Shown here: positions 7,404-15,386 of the stretch, in pieces
Layout of the letters: the number at the start of each line of letters is the position of its first letter
Position numbering within the stretch: the first letter of the stretch is position 1
Source: Proteobacteria bacterium UBA1844
GTDB lineage: Bacteria > Pseudomonadota > Gammaproteobacteria > Steroidobacterales > Woeseiaceae
Length of the DNA: 35,889 nt
NCBI GenBank assembly: GCA_002338615.1
Contig: DDIS01000062.1
Span: forward strand, 3,557-39,445
Direction: 5' to 3'
Program-made: the position numbers and the translations under genes
Notes under the pieces: model-generated
Seen by the model: the letters and a program-made list of their open reading frames with translations, nothing else
Databases searched by the model: none
Told to the model about the DNA's origin: nothing

Positions 7404-8213
7404 TTACTGCTTGCCTGGGTTCGGGTCGTCCGGGTCCGGAATGCCGTAAGTGACAACCTCGGGCGTGTCGGGCTCGCTCGCTGCTTTCGGCGCCAGCGGA
7501 TTACCCGGTTGCGACTGGCCGCGACTCGCCGGTAATTGCGCCGTGTGGGCCGCCAGCAATTGCACGAAACGATTCGCCTCGTTCGGCGCGATATTCGGGG
7601 AGCTTTTAAATATCTGTTCGGGCGTCATGCTCGGGTCGCCGTAGTACGCGACATTGGCTTTTCGATCCATGGTAACCGCGGATCCGTCAAGGGCGACGCC
7701 CGCAAACAGGCCACGATTGCGTGAGTAGGATATGACTTCGGCCTCGAACCTGAGGTCCGTCGCAGCGCTGGCCTGCCGCCCGACGGGGCCGGCCGCGATC
7801 GACGCATCTGCGCCCAGCGTGAATTTGCCGTTGCTGATCCCGTCAATTCCCTTCTGCGTCTTGAACACCAGGATTACATCCGTAGACTGCGCACCGATCT
7901 GCCAGCCAATACTCCCGCCACTCAGCGCAATGAACGCCGGATTGCTCCAGGAGCCGTCGGCCTGTCGCACGACGAGAATCCCGCGACCGTGCCGGGCGCC
8001 AAGTCCGAATCCGAGTTTGACGACGTTCGGAATAACGGCAACGCCGTGGGCGCGCTGCAGAATGCTGGGCGGAATAGCCTGTTCCGGAATATTGACGAAA
8101 GCATCGAGTACGTCGCTGGCGTCCGCAACCCGTTGTTCTTCGCGCGTAGCAGCGTGTGCCAGCGGCAGCAAAACGATGAGGAGAAGGGACAGCATTGTGC
8201 GGGTGACAGCCAT
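7404..8213 (-). CDS. SYLF-domain (Ysc84-like) lipid-binding secreted protein
   Basis: The protein has 269 residues with an N-terminal signal peptide (cleavage probably after LAHAA). The body matches the SYLF/Ysc84 fold, a phosphoinositide/lipid-binding domain first described in eukaryotic actin regulators and common in bacterial secreted proteins. Characteristic segments are the AHGVAVIPNVVKLGFGLGARHGRGILVVR run, the SGGSIGWQIGAQSTDVILVF core, and the conserved ALDGSAVTMDRKANVAYYGD. The Pro-rich C-terminal tail (PDTPEVVTYGIPDPDDPNPGKQ) looks unstructured. Its bacterial role is unclear; envelope or lipid association is likely. It lies after the M48 gene on the same strand and is followed by a good minus-strand terminator. 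Confidence 0.85.
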   Translation of the reverse strand: MAVTRTMLSLLLIVLLPLAHAATREEQRVADASDVLDAFVNIPEQAIPPSILQRAHGVAVIPNVVKLGFGLGARHGRGILVVRQADGSWSNPAFIALSGGSIGWQIGAQSTDVILVFKTQKGIDGISNGKFTLGADASIAAGPVGRQASAATDLRFEAEVISYSRNRGLFAGVALDGSAVTMDRKANVAYYGDPSMTPEQIFKSSPNIAPNEANRFVQLLAAHTAQLPASRGQSQPGNPLAPKAASEPDTPEVVTYGIPDPDDPNPGKQ

Positions 8214-8318
8214 GAGTTGGTGTTTCTCCGGGTGAATGTGGGCGTTCGACAGATGATACGCGAAAACACTGGCGCGCTGCAGGTCACTCGCGCCGGAGCC
8301 ACGGTCCCCCGAAGCCCG

Positions 8319-10256
8319 TCAGGCTGTGAGCGACAAGAGTATCGGTGGCAGCGGACAGGCAAGTGCTGCGCAGACGACGCGTATCAGCTCGGTTTCCGTA
8401 ACAGTGAGCTGTCCATCGTAGGTCGCCACCGTGGTTATGGCCTGCAAAAGTCGCCGTCGTTCCTGGTTGGAGAGCCCGGACAGCGTGTCAAGGCTCTGGT
8501 CGAGGACAGCGACCGTATGTTCCCGCCTGGCCTCAACCTTGAAGCCTGCGGCCCAGTCACCCAGCAATGCGCTGCCGCTGGCAAACGCCTGGTCACGATC
8601 GGCGGTGGATGTGTGGCCGTGGTCGGCGACCAGCGCCAGCAGGTTCAACATGGCCATGCGTTGCTTCTGCGTGCTGGTAGCTCCGGGCTTACTGCGCCCC
8701 GGCGGATCGATGGATTGTCCGAGGTTGCTGCCAAGAATGCGGTAAAAGCAGTACTCGAATAAATCAATGTGACCGTCTATCTCGATCAGGCGGCGAATAA
8801 GCTCGAGCAAGAAATTGAGTTCGGCGGCTGGCCGCATTTTCAGCGCCGGGAATGACACCCCCAGCAACGGTAATAAATAGCGATCATCGATCGGCGCGAG
8901 TTGGTTTGCGAACTGGCCGACCAGCCGCGCCCGTTGTGCGCCAAGGCGCTCGTTCAGCAGCCCGAGTTGCCGCGGCAAAGTCTTTCCGCTCCTGTCCAGC
9001 ACCAGCGAAATGGCCAACAGGTAGGCCAGGTCTTTCGAATGGGCAGCATCGTACAGGCTTTCCGGGATGCCTTGCCGCAAGGCGCTCGCGTATTCGACAT
9101 GCCGGTTTTCCGGGTTGCCCACGGAATCGACAATGGCGTCCGACGACCCCGCGACCGCGCCGCTTGAAAAAGCGGCGGCAAGGCCCCCCAACGCATCCGT
9201 GCCCGGCATTTTTCCACCGGGCGCCTGCCGGTTTAATGGATCGACTTTCGGGTACCTGGATTCGTCAAAAGTCGGATCCAGCGCCTTGATCCGCGCGGTC
9301 AGCGGTGGATGCGTTGCGAACATGCCGAAGAGTCTGGCGCCAGTGCCAAACAACATGTGACTGACTTCCTCGGGATCAGCCGCTGTAAGGTACGACGACT
9401 GCGAATAGCCTCCGATTTTCTTCAGGGCATTGGCTATGCCGGTACTTTGCCGCGTGAACTGCACAGCCGAGGCATCCGCGAGAAATTCCCGTTGCCTCGA
9501 TATCGATGCCTTGATAAGTCGCGCGAAAAACACGCCGATGCCGCCAAGGACAGCGAGGCCGATGCCGACCAAGAGTGCTATCGATGTGCCGCGATCGCGG
9601 CGGCTGGACATCATGTTGCCATAATAGCCACCGCGCATGATCATGCGTCCGATCAGACCCAGCGCCAAAATGCCGAACAGGACGCCCATCAGGCGAATAT
9701 TAAGGCGCATGTCACCGTTCAATATATGGCTGAACTCGTGCGCGATGACGCCCTGCAATTCGTCGCGATCCAGCAGCTCAAGCGCGCCGCGCGTGACGGC
9801 GATCGCGGCATCCCCCGGCGCGAAGCCCGCGGCAAATGCGTTGATGCCGCTCTCCTCTTCGAGGACGTATATATCGGGCACGGGAACCCCGGATGCAATT
9901 GCAATTTCCTCGACAACATTCCTGAGGCGCTGGCGCAAGGGGTCGCTGACGTCAGTCGCTACCAGCTTGCCGCCCAGTGAGGCTGCCACTTTGCCGCCAC
10001 CGGCCGATAGCATCGAGGTCTTGTACAGGCTCGCGGCGAAGATGAATAACGCCGTCCCGATGGCGGTGATGACCAGAAGATAACTGTGGCGATCCGCGAA
10101 GTCAGCCTGCCCATAGCCCGGATTTGACGCGCTGTATAACGCAAAAGCGACGATCAGCGTGACGCCGGCCACGATCAAAGCGGTCGCGACAATATAGACG
10201 ACGACGAGCCAACGGGTGGCTCGTCGCGCCCGGTCCTGCGCATCGAAGAAATTCAT
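8319..10256 (-). CDS. M48 family (HtpX-like) membrane metalloprotease with TerB-like C-terminal region
   Basis: This is a 645-residue inner-membrane zinc protease. Two N-terminal membrane segments (about 15-45 and 58-80) precede the protease domain. The active-site HEFSH lies at 173-177, and the third ligand is Glu257 in the SRQREFLADASA motif, as in HtpX. Two further hydrophobic segments lie between about 188-210 and 225-250. A long extension from about 330 to the end is not part of the protease; its last part (EIDGHIDLFEYCF, and later VATYDGQLTVTETELIRVVCAAL) resembles the acidic helix pairs of TerB-like domains. The lemA gene directly upstream is the usual partner. Membrane protein quality control is likely; the extension may sense metal or stress, but that is inference. 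Confidence 0.85.
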   Translation of the reverse strand: MNFFDAQDRARRATRWLVVVYIVATALIVAGVTLIVAFALYSASNPGYGQADFADRHSYLLVITAIGTALFIFAASLYKTSMLSAGGGKVAASLGGKLVATDVSDPLRQRLRNVVEEIAIASGVPVPDIYVLEEESGINAFAAGFAPGDAAIAVTRGALELLDRDELQGVIAHEFSHILNGDMRLNIRLMGVLFGILALGLIGRMIMRGGYYGNMMSSRRDRGTSIALLVGIGLAVLGGIGVFFARLIKASISRQREFLADASAVQFTRQSTGIANALKKIGGYSQSSYLTAADPEEVSHMLFGTGARLFGMFATHPPLTARIKALDPTFDESRYPKVDPLNRQAPGGKMPGTDALGGLAAAFSSGAVAGSSDAIVDSVGNPENRHVEYASALRQGIPESLYDAAHSKDLAYLLAISLVLDRSGKTLPRQLGLLNERLGAQRARLVGQFANQLAPIDDRYLLPLLGVSFPALKMRPAAELNFLLELIRRLIEIDGHIDLFEYCFYRILGSNLGQSIDPPGRSKPGATSTQKQRMAMLNLLALVADHGHTSTADRDQAFASGSALLGDWAAGFKVEARREHTVAVLDQSLDTLSGLSNQERRRLLQAITTVATYDGQLTVTETELIRVVCAALACPLPPILLSLTA

Positions 10257-10287
10257 TCGTCAGCTCAAAACAGCGGGAAGCACTCGC

Positions 10288-10878
10288 TCAGGTAAATGAA
10301 ACTTCCGGAGCGGCGCGCATGGTTTCGGACTCGATTTCCAGAAAGCTCGCCGATTCGAAGTGAAACATGCCGGCGATCACGCTGTTCGGAAAGTTTTCCA
10401 CCGAATTGTTGTACCCCATGACGGCATCATTGAATGCCTGTCTGGCAAAGGACACCTTGTTCTCGGTGCTCGCGAGTTCCTCCTGGAACTGCATCATATT
10501 CTGGTTTGCCTTCAGGTCGGGGTAGGCTTCCGAGAGCGCGAACAGGCGCCCGAGTGCCGAGCCGAGTGCGCCTTCCGATGCACCCAGCTTTTTAATGGCA
10601 TCGGCGTTCGCGGGATCGGCCTTTGCCACATCGAGACTGGATGCCGCTGAATTGCGCGCCGAAATAACCGCATCCAGTGTTTCCCGTTCGTGTTTCATGT
10701 AACCTTTGACGGCTTCCACGAGGTTCGGAATCAGGTCATGGCGCCGCGTCAGCTGAACATCAATCTGGGCAAATCCATTGCGTACTCGATTCCGTTCATT
10801 GACCAGCCGGTTGTAAATACTGATCGCCCACAAGACGAGGGCGACCACGATTGCGAGAAAAATCAGGAATGAAGTCAA
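10288..10878 (-). CDS. lemA: LemA family protein
   Basis: The protein has 196 residues, with one membrane segment at the very N-terminus (residues 2-22, FLIFLAIVVALVLWAISIYN) followed by a long helical domain with the family signature VNERNRVRNGFAQIDVQLTRRHDLIPNLVEAVKGY. LemA proteins commonly lie next to M48 or TPM-domain proteins and are thought to scaffold membrane complexes. The start is a TTG at 10878, supported by AAGGAG seven bases upstream and by the membrane helix beginning immediately. No in-frame ATG exists upstream near this point. This TTG overlaps, on the opposite strand, the most likely ATG of apbE. It is the first gene of a probable lemA-M48-SYLF operon. Confidence 0.9.
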   Translation of the reverse strand: MTSFLIFLAIVVALVLWAISIYNRLVNERNRVRNGFAQIDVQLTRRHDLIPNLVEAVKGYMKHERETLDAVISARNSAASSLDVAKADPANADAIKKLGASEGALGSALGRLFALSEAYPDLKANQNMMQFQEELASTENKVSFARQAFNDAVMGYNNSVENFPNSVIAGMFHFESASFLEIESETMRAAPEVSFT

Positions 10879-11918
10879 TGTCCCGCTCCTTCATTAAGTG
10901 TGTGAGCCCCAAGCATAACGTTCACTTGCGGTTTTCACTAGCAATGATGCTGTTCCTGCTCATGATGAGTCCTGTGCGAGCCGAATGGGCTGGCGCCGGG
11001 CGACCGATGATGGGCACCGAGGTCAGCGTCTATCTCTGGCATGACGATGCTGCCGTCGCCGAGCAGTACATCGAGGAGGTGTTCGCCGAGGCGTCTCGGA
11101 TCGATGAGCTGATGAGCACTTACAAGGAGACCAGTCTGATTTCAAGCATAAACCGCCACGCCGCCGATGAGCCCGTGTTTGCCGGTGATGAGTTATTCAA
11201 CCTGATCCGCCGCGCGCTCGATATCTCGGTACTCACGCACGGCGCGTTTGACATTACCTATGACAGCGTTGGCAAGTACTACGACTTTCACGAACACCGG
11301 CGCCCGGACGACGCGACCGTCGCCCGCGAAAAAGTGCTGATTGACTACCGGCTCGTGGAACTGGACGATGTTGCCCAGAGTGTGCATTTCAAGAAACAGG
11401 GCGTGCGTATCAACCTGGGCGGCATCGCCAAAGGCTACGTCGTCGAGCGCGGTATCGACATTCTGCGGCGCAATGGCGTGCAGAATGCGATCGTAACGGC
11501 AGGCGGAGATTCGCGCCTGCTGGGCGATCGCCGCGGTCGGCCGTTCGTCATTGGCATCCGTGATCCTCGCAAGGACGGTGAGGTTGCGATGTCCATTCCA
11601 CTTGAGGACGAGGCGGTATCAACCTCGGGGGACTACGAGCGCTACTTTGAGGAAGATGGCGTTCGCTATCACCACATTATCCAGCCGAGCACCGGTGCGC
11701 CCGCGAATGGCGTGCACAGCGCCACGGTGGTGGGTCCGGACGCTGTAATGACCGATGCGCTGTCAACGTCGGTGTTCGTCATGGGCGTTGATCTCGGGCT
11801 GCGCCTGATCGCGGGCTTGCCCGACTACGAGAGCATCGTTATCGACGCTGATGGCCGGATTTTCTACTCCGACGGCCTGCAGCCACCCCCGGTTGCCGCA
11901 ACACAAGCGACTCCCTGA
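10878..11918 (+). CDS. apbE: FAD:protein FMN transferase (ApbE)
   Basis: This is a 346-residue exported flavin transferase that attaches FMN covalently to Ser/Thr of target proteins such as NqrB/NqrC or RnfD/RnfG. The N-terminus carries a signal peptide ending near SPVRA. Family segments are GRPMMGTEVSVYLW, FDITYDSVGKYYDF, the nucleotide-binding GGIAKGYVVERGIDIL, NAIVTAGGDSRLLG, and the C-terminal HHIIQPSTGAPANG with the magnesium-binding DAVMTDALST. An AGGAA ribosome site lies eight bases before the ATG chosen at 10878; downstream alternatives at GTG 10902 or TTG 10926 would keep a usable signal peptide. No target flavoprotein gene is in the window. It diverges from lemA with overlapping start codons. 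Confidence 0.9.
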   Translation: MSRSFIKCVSPKHNVHLRFSLAMMLFLLMMSPVRAEWAGAGRPMMGTEVSVYLWHDDAAVAEQYIEEVFAEASRIDELMSTYKETSLISSINRHAADEPVFAGDELFNLIRRALDISVLTHGAFDITYDSVGKYYDFHEHRRPDDATVAREKVLIDYRLVELDDVAQSVHFKKQGVRINLGGIAKGYVVERGIDILRRNGVQNAIVTAGGDSRLLGDRRGRPFVIGIRDPRKDGEVAMSIPLEDEAVSTSGDYERYFEEDGVRYHHIIQPSTGAPANGVHSATVVGPDAVMTDALSTSVFVMGVDLGLRLIAGLPDYESIVIDADGRIFYSDGLQPPPVAATQATP

Positions 11919-12336
11919 CGCGCCGGGCCGGCGCCAAAAAAGCCCCCGACTGTCGCCGATAGGCGACGTATTTGTGCTTTAAATTCAGCCAGATACGCTT
12001 ATCATAGAGACAGCATCTAACGTCTGATGGCCGGCGCTCGCCGTCACGGCTGTGTGTGCTGCCCGGGGCTGGGCACTTGGCTGGCGCCGCTGCCAAAAAT
12101 ATCGATCGGGAGGCAGGACCCGCACCCACCCCTGCCGAATTATGTTGCTGCAGTGGGGGTTTGTGTGACGATTATCACGGCCCAGAAGGGCCCCGGCTGT
12201 CACCATGCGAAGTCGGTGCCCGGCGCTATACCGGCCACGATTGACCAGGGCTTGGGAACGAGGCGTTACGGCTCGTCCCTTCTGTTAACGGGCCCGTACT
12301 GAAAGGACTCAGGCTGACAACACAAGGAATGCAATC
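11919..12336 (+). other. 418-bp gene-free, hairpin-rich region upstream of the thioredoxin gene
   Basis: No convincing gene is seen. A weak hairpin after apbE (GTCGCC-GATA-GGCGAC, 11952-11967) may help termination. A possible promoter (CTTTAA, 17 bp, TATCAT near 12000) follows. Downstream come several clean inverted repeats: TGCCC/GGGCA at 12060-12075, GGCAGG/CCTGCC at 12112-12136, GTGAC/GTCAC at 12165-12203 enclosing GGCCC-AGAA-GGGCC, and a GGGAACGAG/CTCGTCCC stem at 12254-12279 followed by TTCTGTT. This is the look of a structured leader RNA or small RNA, but no known riboswitch was recognised. A 91-codon open frame at 12027-12302 is rich in Gly, Pro and Cys and does not look coding. Confidence 0.5.
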
Positions 12337-12843
12337 ATGAATCTCAGAAAACTCGGGACACTGTTGGCAGGGCTGGCATTGGCCGCGGTGGCGACTATAA
12401 GCCTCGCCGCATCCGAATTGACCGGCAAGCCGGCTCCGGACTTCGCCCTCAAGAGCTCGACTGGCGAGAATCTGCGCCTGTCGGAGTACCGCGGCGACGT
12501 CGTCATGATTAATTTCTGGGCAACCTGGTGCGGCCCGTGTCGCCAGGAAATGCCGCTTTTGGACGAGCTCTACCAGCGCTACGAGCGAGTCGGCTTCAAC
12601 CTGCTTGGCGTCAATATTGATGATGATTCAAGCCGTGCGATGGCCATGATCAATGAGCTGGGCGTGAATTTCCCGGTGTTATTCGACGCCCGCAAGGAAG
12701 TCAGCAAGATGTATGCCGTGGGGTCGATGCCTGTCACGGTGATCGTTGATCGAACAGGCAACGTGCGCTACGTACACCAGGGTTACAAGCCCGGATACGA
12801 AGAAAAGTACCTGGATCAGGTGCGCGCCCTGTTACGCGAGTAG
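12337..12843 (+). CDS. TlpA-type thiol:disulfide oxidoreductase (periplasmic thioredoxin)
   Basis: The protein has 168 residues with a cleavable signal peptide (residues 1-25, ending SLAAS). The thioredoxin fold follows, with active-site WCGPC (Cys65, Cys68) in FWATWCGPCRQEMPLL and a cis-Pro in GSMPVTVIVDR. The AhpC/TSA-like insert (FNLLGVNIDDDSSRAMAMINELGVNFPVLFD) marks it as a TlpA/ResA-type reductant that acts on periplasmic disulfides, for example in cytochrome c or envelope protein assembly. It lies 62 bp upstream of the nine-gene envelope cluster on the same strand and may be cotranscribed. Its direct target is unknown. Confidence 0.9.
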   Translation: MNLRKLGTLLAGLALAAVATISLAASELTGKPAPDFALKSSTGENLRLSEYRGDVVMINFWATWCGPCRQEMPLLDELYQRYERVGFNLLGVNIDDDSSRAMAMINELGVNFPVLFDARKEVSKMYAVGSMPVTVIVDRTGNVRYVHQGYKPGYEEKYLDQVRALLRE

Positions 12844-12905
12844 TTGGTACTGGCGATGCCCTCCTTGCCGGGGGCATCGTGTCAGTCGTTCTGAGGAGAG
12901 AGAAC

Positions 12906-13511
12906 GTGAGGTTTTTCAAGCATGTCATATTAGCCGCAATAGCCACGGCGGCCGGGCTGCTTGCACTCGGCAGTGTTGCGGAGGCGCAGGATACGGCAGA
13001 CGGTAATGCAATTGTCGTCGAGGCAGAGGAGCTTGCAAAAGCCGACGCGGCATCGCGCGGCGAGTTCCGGGTACTCGATGAGGATGTCCAGGCGCTGAAA
13101 AAAGAGGTACTGGACCTGAATCGGGACCTGTTCCTGCTGGAAGAGGAACTGTTGTTCCCGGCTAATTCGCAGGTGGCATTTTTTATCTCGATGGATGTCG
13201 GTGAATACTTCAAGCTCGATTCGGTCAGCCTGAAGATCGATGGCAAGGAGGTTGCCAACTACCTGTACACGGAACGTGAAGTCGATGCGTTGCTACGCGG
13301 TGGCGTACAACGCGTGCATATGGCCAACCTCAAGACCGGCGAACATGAACTGGTGGCGGTATTTACGGGGCAAGGCCCGCATTCGCGCGACTACCGGCGC
13401 GGTGCAACAGTCAAGGTGGACAAGGGCATTGGTGCAAAGTACCTGGAGCTGGAAATTACCGATCGGGTGAAGAAACAGCAGCCCGAGTTTGAAATCAGGG
13501 AGTGGGAGTAA
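12906..13511 (+). CDS. Periplasmic coiled-coil/beta protein of the envelope cluster
   Basis: I do not recognise an enzyme family. From the GTG at 12906, preceded by GAGGAG with seven-base spacing, the protein has 201 residues. It begins with a signal peptide (VRFFKHVILAAIATAAGLLA, cleavage near AEAQ). Mature residues show a heptad-like helical segment (EFRVLDEDVQALKKEVLDLN, then RDLFLLEEELL) likely to form a coiled coil. The remaining 120 residues are beta-rich, with DSVSLKIDGKEVANYLYTERE and HELVAVFTGQGPHSRDYRRGA, reminiscent of PEGA or immunoglobulin-like modules. Its stop lies just before the next gene, whose ribosome site overlaps its last codons. It is probably a structural part of the TPR/ExbBD/TonB-like assembly downstream. 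Confidence 0.75.
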   Translation: MRFFKHVILAAIATAAGLLALGSVAEAQDTADGNAIVVEAEELAKADAASRGEFRVLDEDVQALKKEVLDLNRDLFLLEEELLFPANSQVAFFISMDVGEYFKLDSVSLKIDGKEVANYLYTEREVDALLRGGVQRVHMANLKTGEHELVAVFTGQGPHSRDYRRGATVKVDKGIGAKYLELEITDRVKKQQPEFEIREWE

Positions 13512-13514
13512 TCC

Positions 13515-15386
13515 TTGATTCGAACACGCCTTACCGCTCTCGCTGTTGGCTTTTGCCTTGCACTAACCTGGTCACCGGCTAAGGTTCTTGCGGCTGACGG
13601 CCAGAAGCCCGTGCAGATACAGGATCTGCACTACGGCGAGGTCCTGTTTTACTTCTACCAGGACGAGTATTTTCCGGCCATCGTGCGCCTACTTGCGGCT
13701 CAGTCGCAGTCGCAACTCAGCCATCACGAAAACCAGGCGGAACTGTTGCTGGGCGGACTTTATCTTTCCTACGGCCATCATCTGGAGGCGGCACAAATAT
13801 TTGACCGCTTACTCGCAGACAATGTGAATCCGGAAGTGCGCGATCGCACCTGGTTCTTTCTTGCGAAAATATGGAAGCAACGCGGTTACCTTGAAAAGGC
13901 GCAGCAGGCGCTCAATAAAATCAGCGGCGAATTGCCGAAGAATCTTGAGCGCGAAGCACAAATGCTGCAGGCGCAGCTGTATATCGACAGCGGCGACTAT
14001 GACCAGGCCATCAGCCTGCTGCAAAGCTGGAAAGGCAGGACAGAATGGGCCAGCTATGCCAAGTTCAATCTCGGCGTTGCACTGGTCCGCAGCGGCCGCG
14101 TCGACGAAGCGAAGATGATTCTCGAAGATCTCGGCGAGATGAATCCATTTAATGAAGAAACGACCGTGCTGCGTGACAAAGCCAACCTCGCGCTGGGCTA
14201 TGCGCTGCTGCAGGACAAGCAACCGCTGGCCGCGAAACCGGTGCTGCAGCGTGTTCGACTTGAAGGACCGTATTCCAGTAAGGCATTGCTCGGTGTTGGC
14301 TGGGCTGATGCCGAGGGTGAAGCCTACCAGCGAGCACTGGTGCCCTGGATGGAGCTTCGCAATCGTGACCTGCTTGACCCGGCGGTGCAGGAATCCATGC
14401 TGGCCGTACCCTTTGCCCTCGCCAAGCTGGACGCCAACAGTCAGGCCGCGGACCATTACCTGAATGCCATCGAAGCGTTTGATGAAGAAAGCCATCGCAT
14501 CGATCAGGCGATAAACAGTATCGAGACGGGTACCTTTTTTGCCGAATTTGTCGGTGATGACCCGCTGGACAGCACAGGCTGGTACTGGCGCCTGGACGAA
14601 CTGCCCAAAGGCGCGGAATCGCGCTACCTGTTTCATTTGCTGTCGACGCACAGGTTTCAGGAAGCGCTGAAGAATTATCGGGATCTGAGCTATCTGCATA
14701 AGAACCTCGACAGCTGGCAGCAAAGCGTCGATGTGTTCGAGAGCATGCTGGAGACACGCGAGGCGGCCTATGATGAACGCCTGCCGAGAGTAGAAGATGC
14801 GCTGCAACGCGCGGATCTCGACGGCATGGTGGACCGCAAGCTCGAATTCGATGCACTGCTCAATGACATCGAGCAAAGCCACGACTGGCTGGCGCTCGCA
14901 ACAGCTGAAGAATTTGATATGTGGGGCGAGATAAGCAGCCTCGAATCGACGCCGGCCTTGTCAGCCAATATTCCCGAAGCGAAAGATGTCCGCGACAAGA
15001 TCGCGCTATTGAAAGGCGTGTTGCAGTGGAATCTTGAGAAAGAATTCAAGGATCGCTTATGGCGCGTGCGCAGTGACTTGCAAGAAACAGGCGAGGCATT
15101 GGTTGACGCACAGCGTGCCAGACGACAGATTGATGAGTCCATGCGCCGCCAGCCGCTGGAATTCGCCGATTTCTCGAACCGCGTTTACGGCCTCGCACCG
15201 CGTATCGAAAGCTTGAAAATCCGGATCGAGGACGACCGTGACACGCAGCTTGCCTTTTTGCAGTCGATAGCTGTAGGCGAATTGCAAGCGCAACAGGAGC
15301 GGCTTGAAACCTACACAGTGCAAGCCCGCTTCGCACTCGCGACGATCTACGACCTTGCGACAACGGTCGGCGAGGTTTCAGAATGA
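13515..15386 (+). CDS. Periplasmic TPR protein 1 of the envelope cluster
   Basis: The protein has 623 residues and starts with TTG at 13515; GGGAG lies six bases upstream. A signal peptide spans residues 1-26 (ending KVLA). From about 37 to 320 it contains repeated helix pairs of the TPR type, for example ELLLGGLYLSYGHHLEAAQI, YLEKAQQALNKISG, and YAKFNLGVALVRSGRVDEAK. The C-terminal third is charged and helical (LEKEFKDRLWRVRSDLQETG) and may form coiled coils. TPR proteins act as binding scaffolds; in the myxobacterial Glt machinery periplasmic TPR proteins bridge the motor and the outer membrane. The stop overlaps the start of the next TPR gene by four bases, showing tight translational coupling. 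Confidence 0.8.
   Translation: MIRTRLTALAVGFCLALTWSPAKVLAADGQKPVQIQDLHYGEVLFYFYQDEYFPAIVRLLAAQSQSQLSHHENQAELLLGGLYLSYGHHLEAAQIFDRLLADNVNPEVRDRTWFFLAKIWKQRGYLEKAQQALNKISGELPKNLEREAQMLQAQLYIDSGDYDQAISLLQSWKGRTEWASYAKFNLGVALVRSGRVDEAKMILEDLGEMNPFNEETTVLRDKANLALGYALLQDKQPLAAKPVLQRVRLEGPYSSKALLGVGWADAEGEAYQRALVPWMELRNRDLLDPAVQESMLAVPFALAKLDANSQAADHYLNAIEAFDEESHRIDQAINSIETGTFFAEFVGDDPLDSTGWYWRLDELPKGAESRYLFHLLSTHRFQEALKNYRDLSYLHKNLDSWQQSVDVFESMLETREAAYDERLPRVEDALQRADLDGMVDRKLEFDALLNDIEQSHDWLALATAEEFDMWGEISSLESTPALSANIPEAKDVRDKIALLKGVLQWNLEKEFKDRLWRVRSDLQETGEALVDAQRARRQIDESMRRQPLEFADFSNRVYGLAPRIESLKIRIEDDRDTQLAFLQSIAVGELQAQQERLETYTVQARFALATIYDLATTVGEVSE

Noticed and set aside
7989..8762. 257-codon open frame on the plus strand
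   Set aside because: It runs antisense across the SYLF gene and the protease C-terminus and shows no protein-family features.
11920..11941. GCGCC/GGCGC stem followed by an A-run after apbE, looking like a terminator
   Set aside because: The homopolymer is A on the plus strand, and on the minus strand the T-run would precede the stem, so it terminates in neither direction.
12027..12302. 91-codon open frame in the gap before the thioredoxin gene
   Set aside because: No ribosome site, odd Gly/Pro/Cys-rich composition and several hairpins through it favour structured non-coding sequence. It is kept only as part of the gap description.
13809..14882. Long open frame (357 codons) on the minus strand
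   Set aside because: It is fully inside the first TPR gene, has no family match I recognise, and its composition (many Gln, His, Leu) is what the antisense of a GC-rich TPR gene gives.
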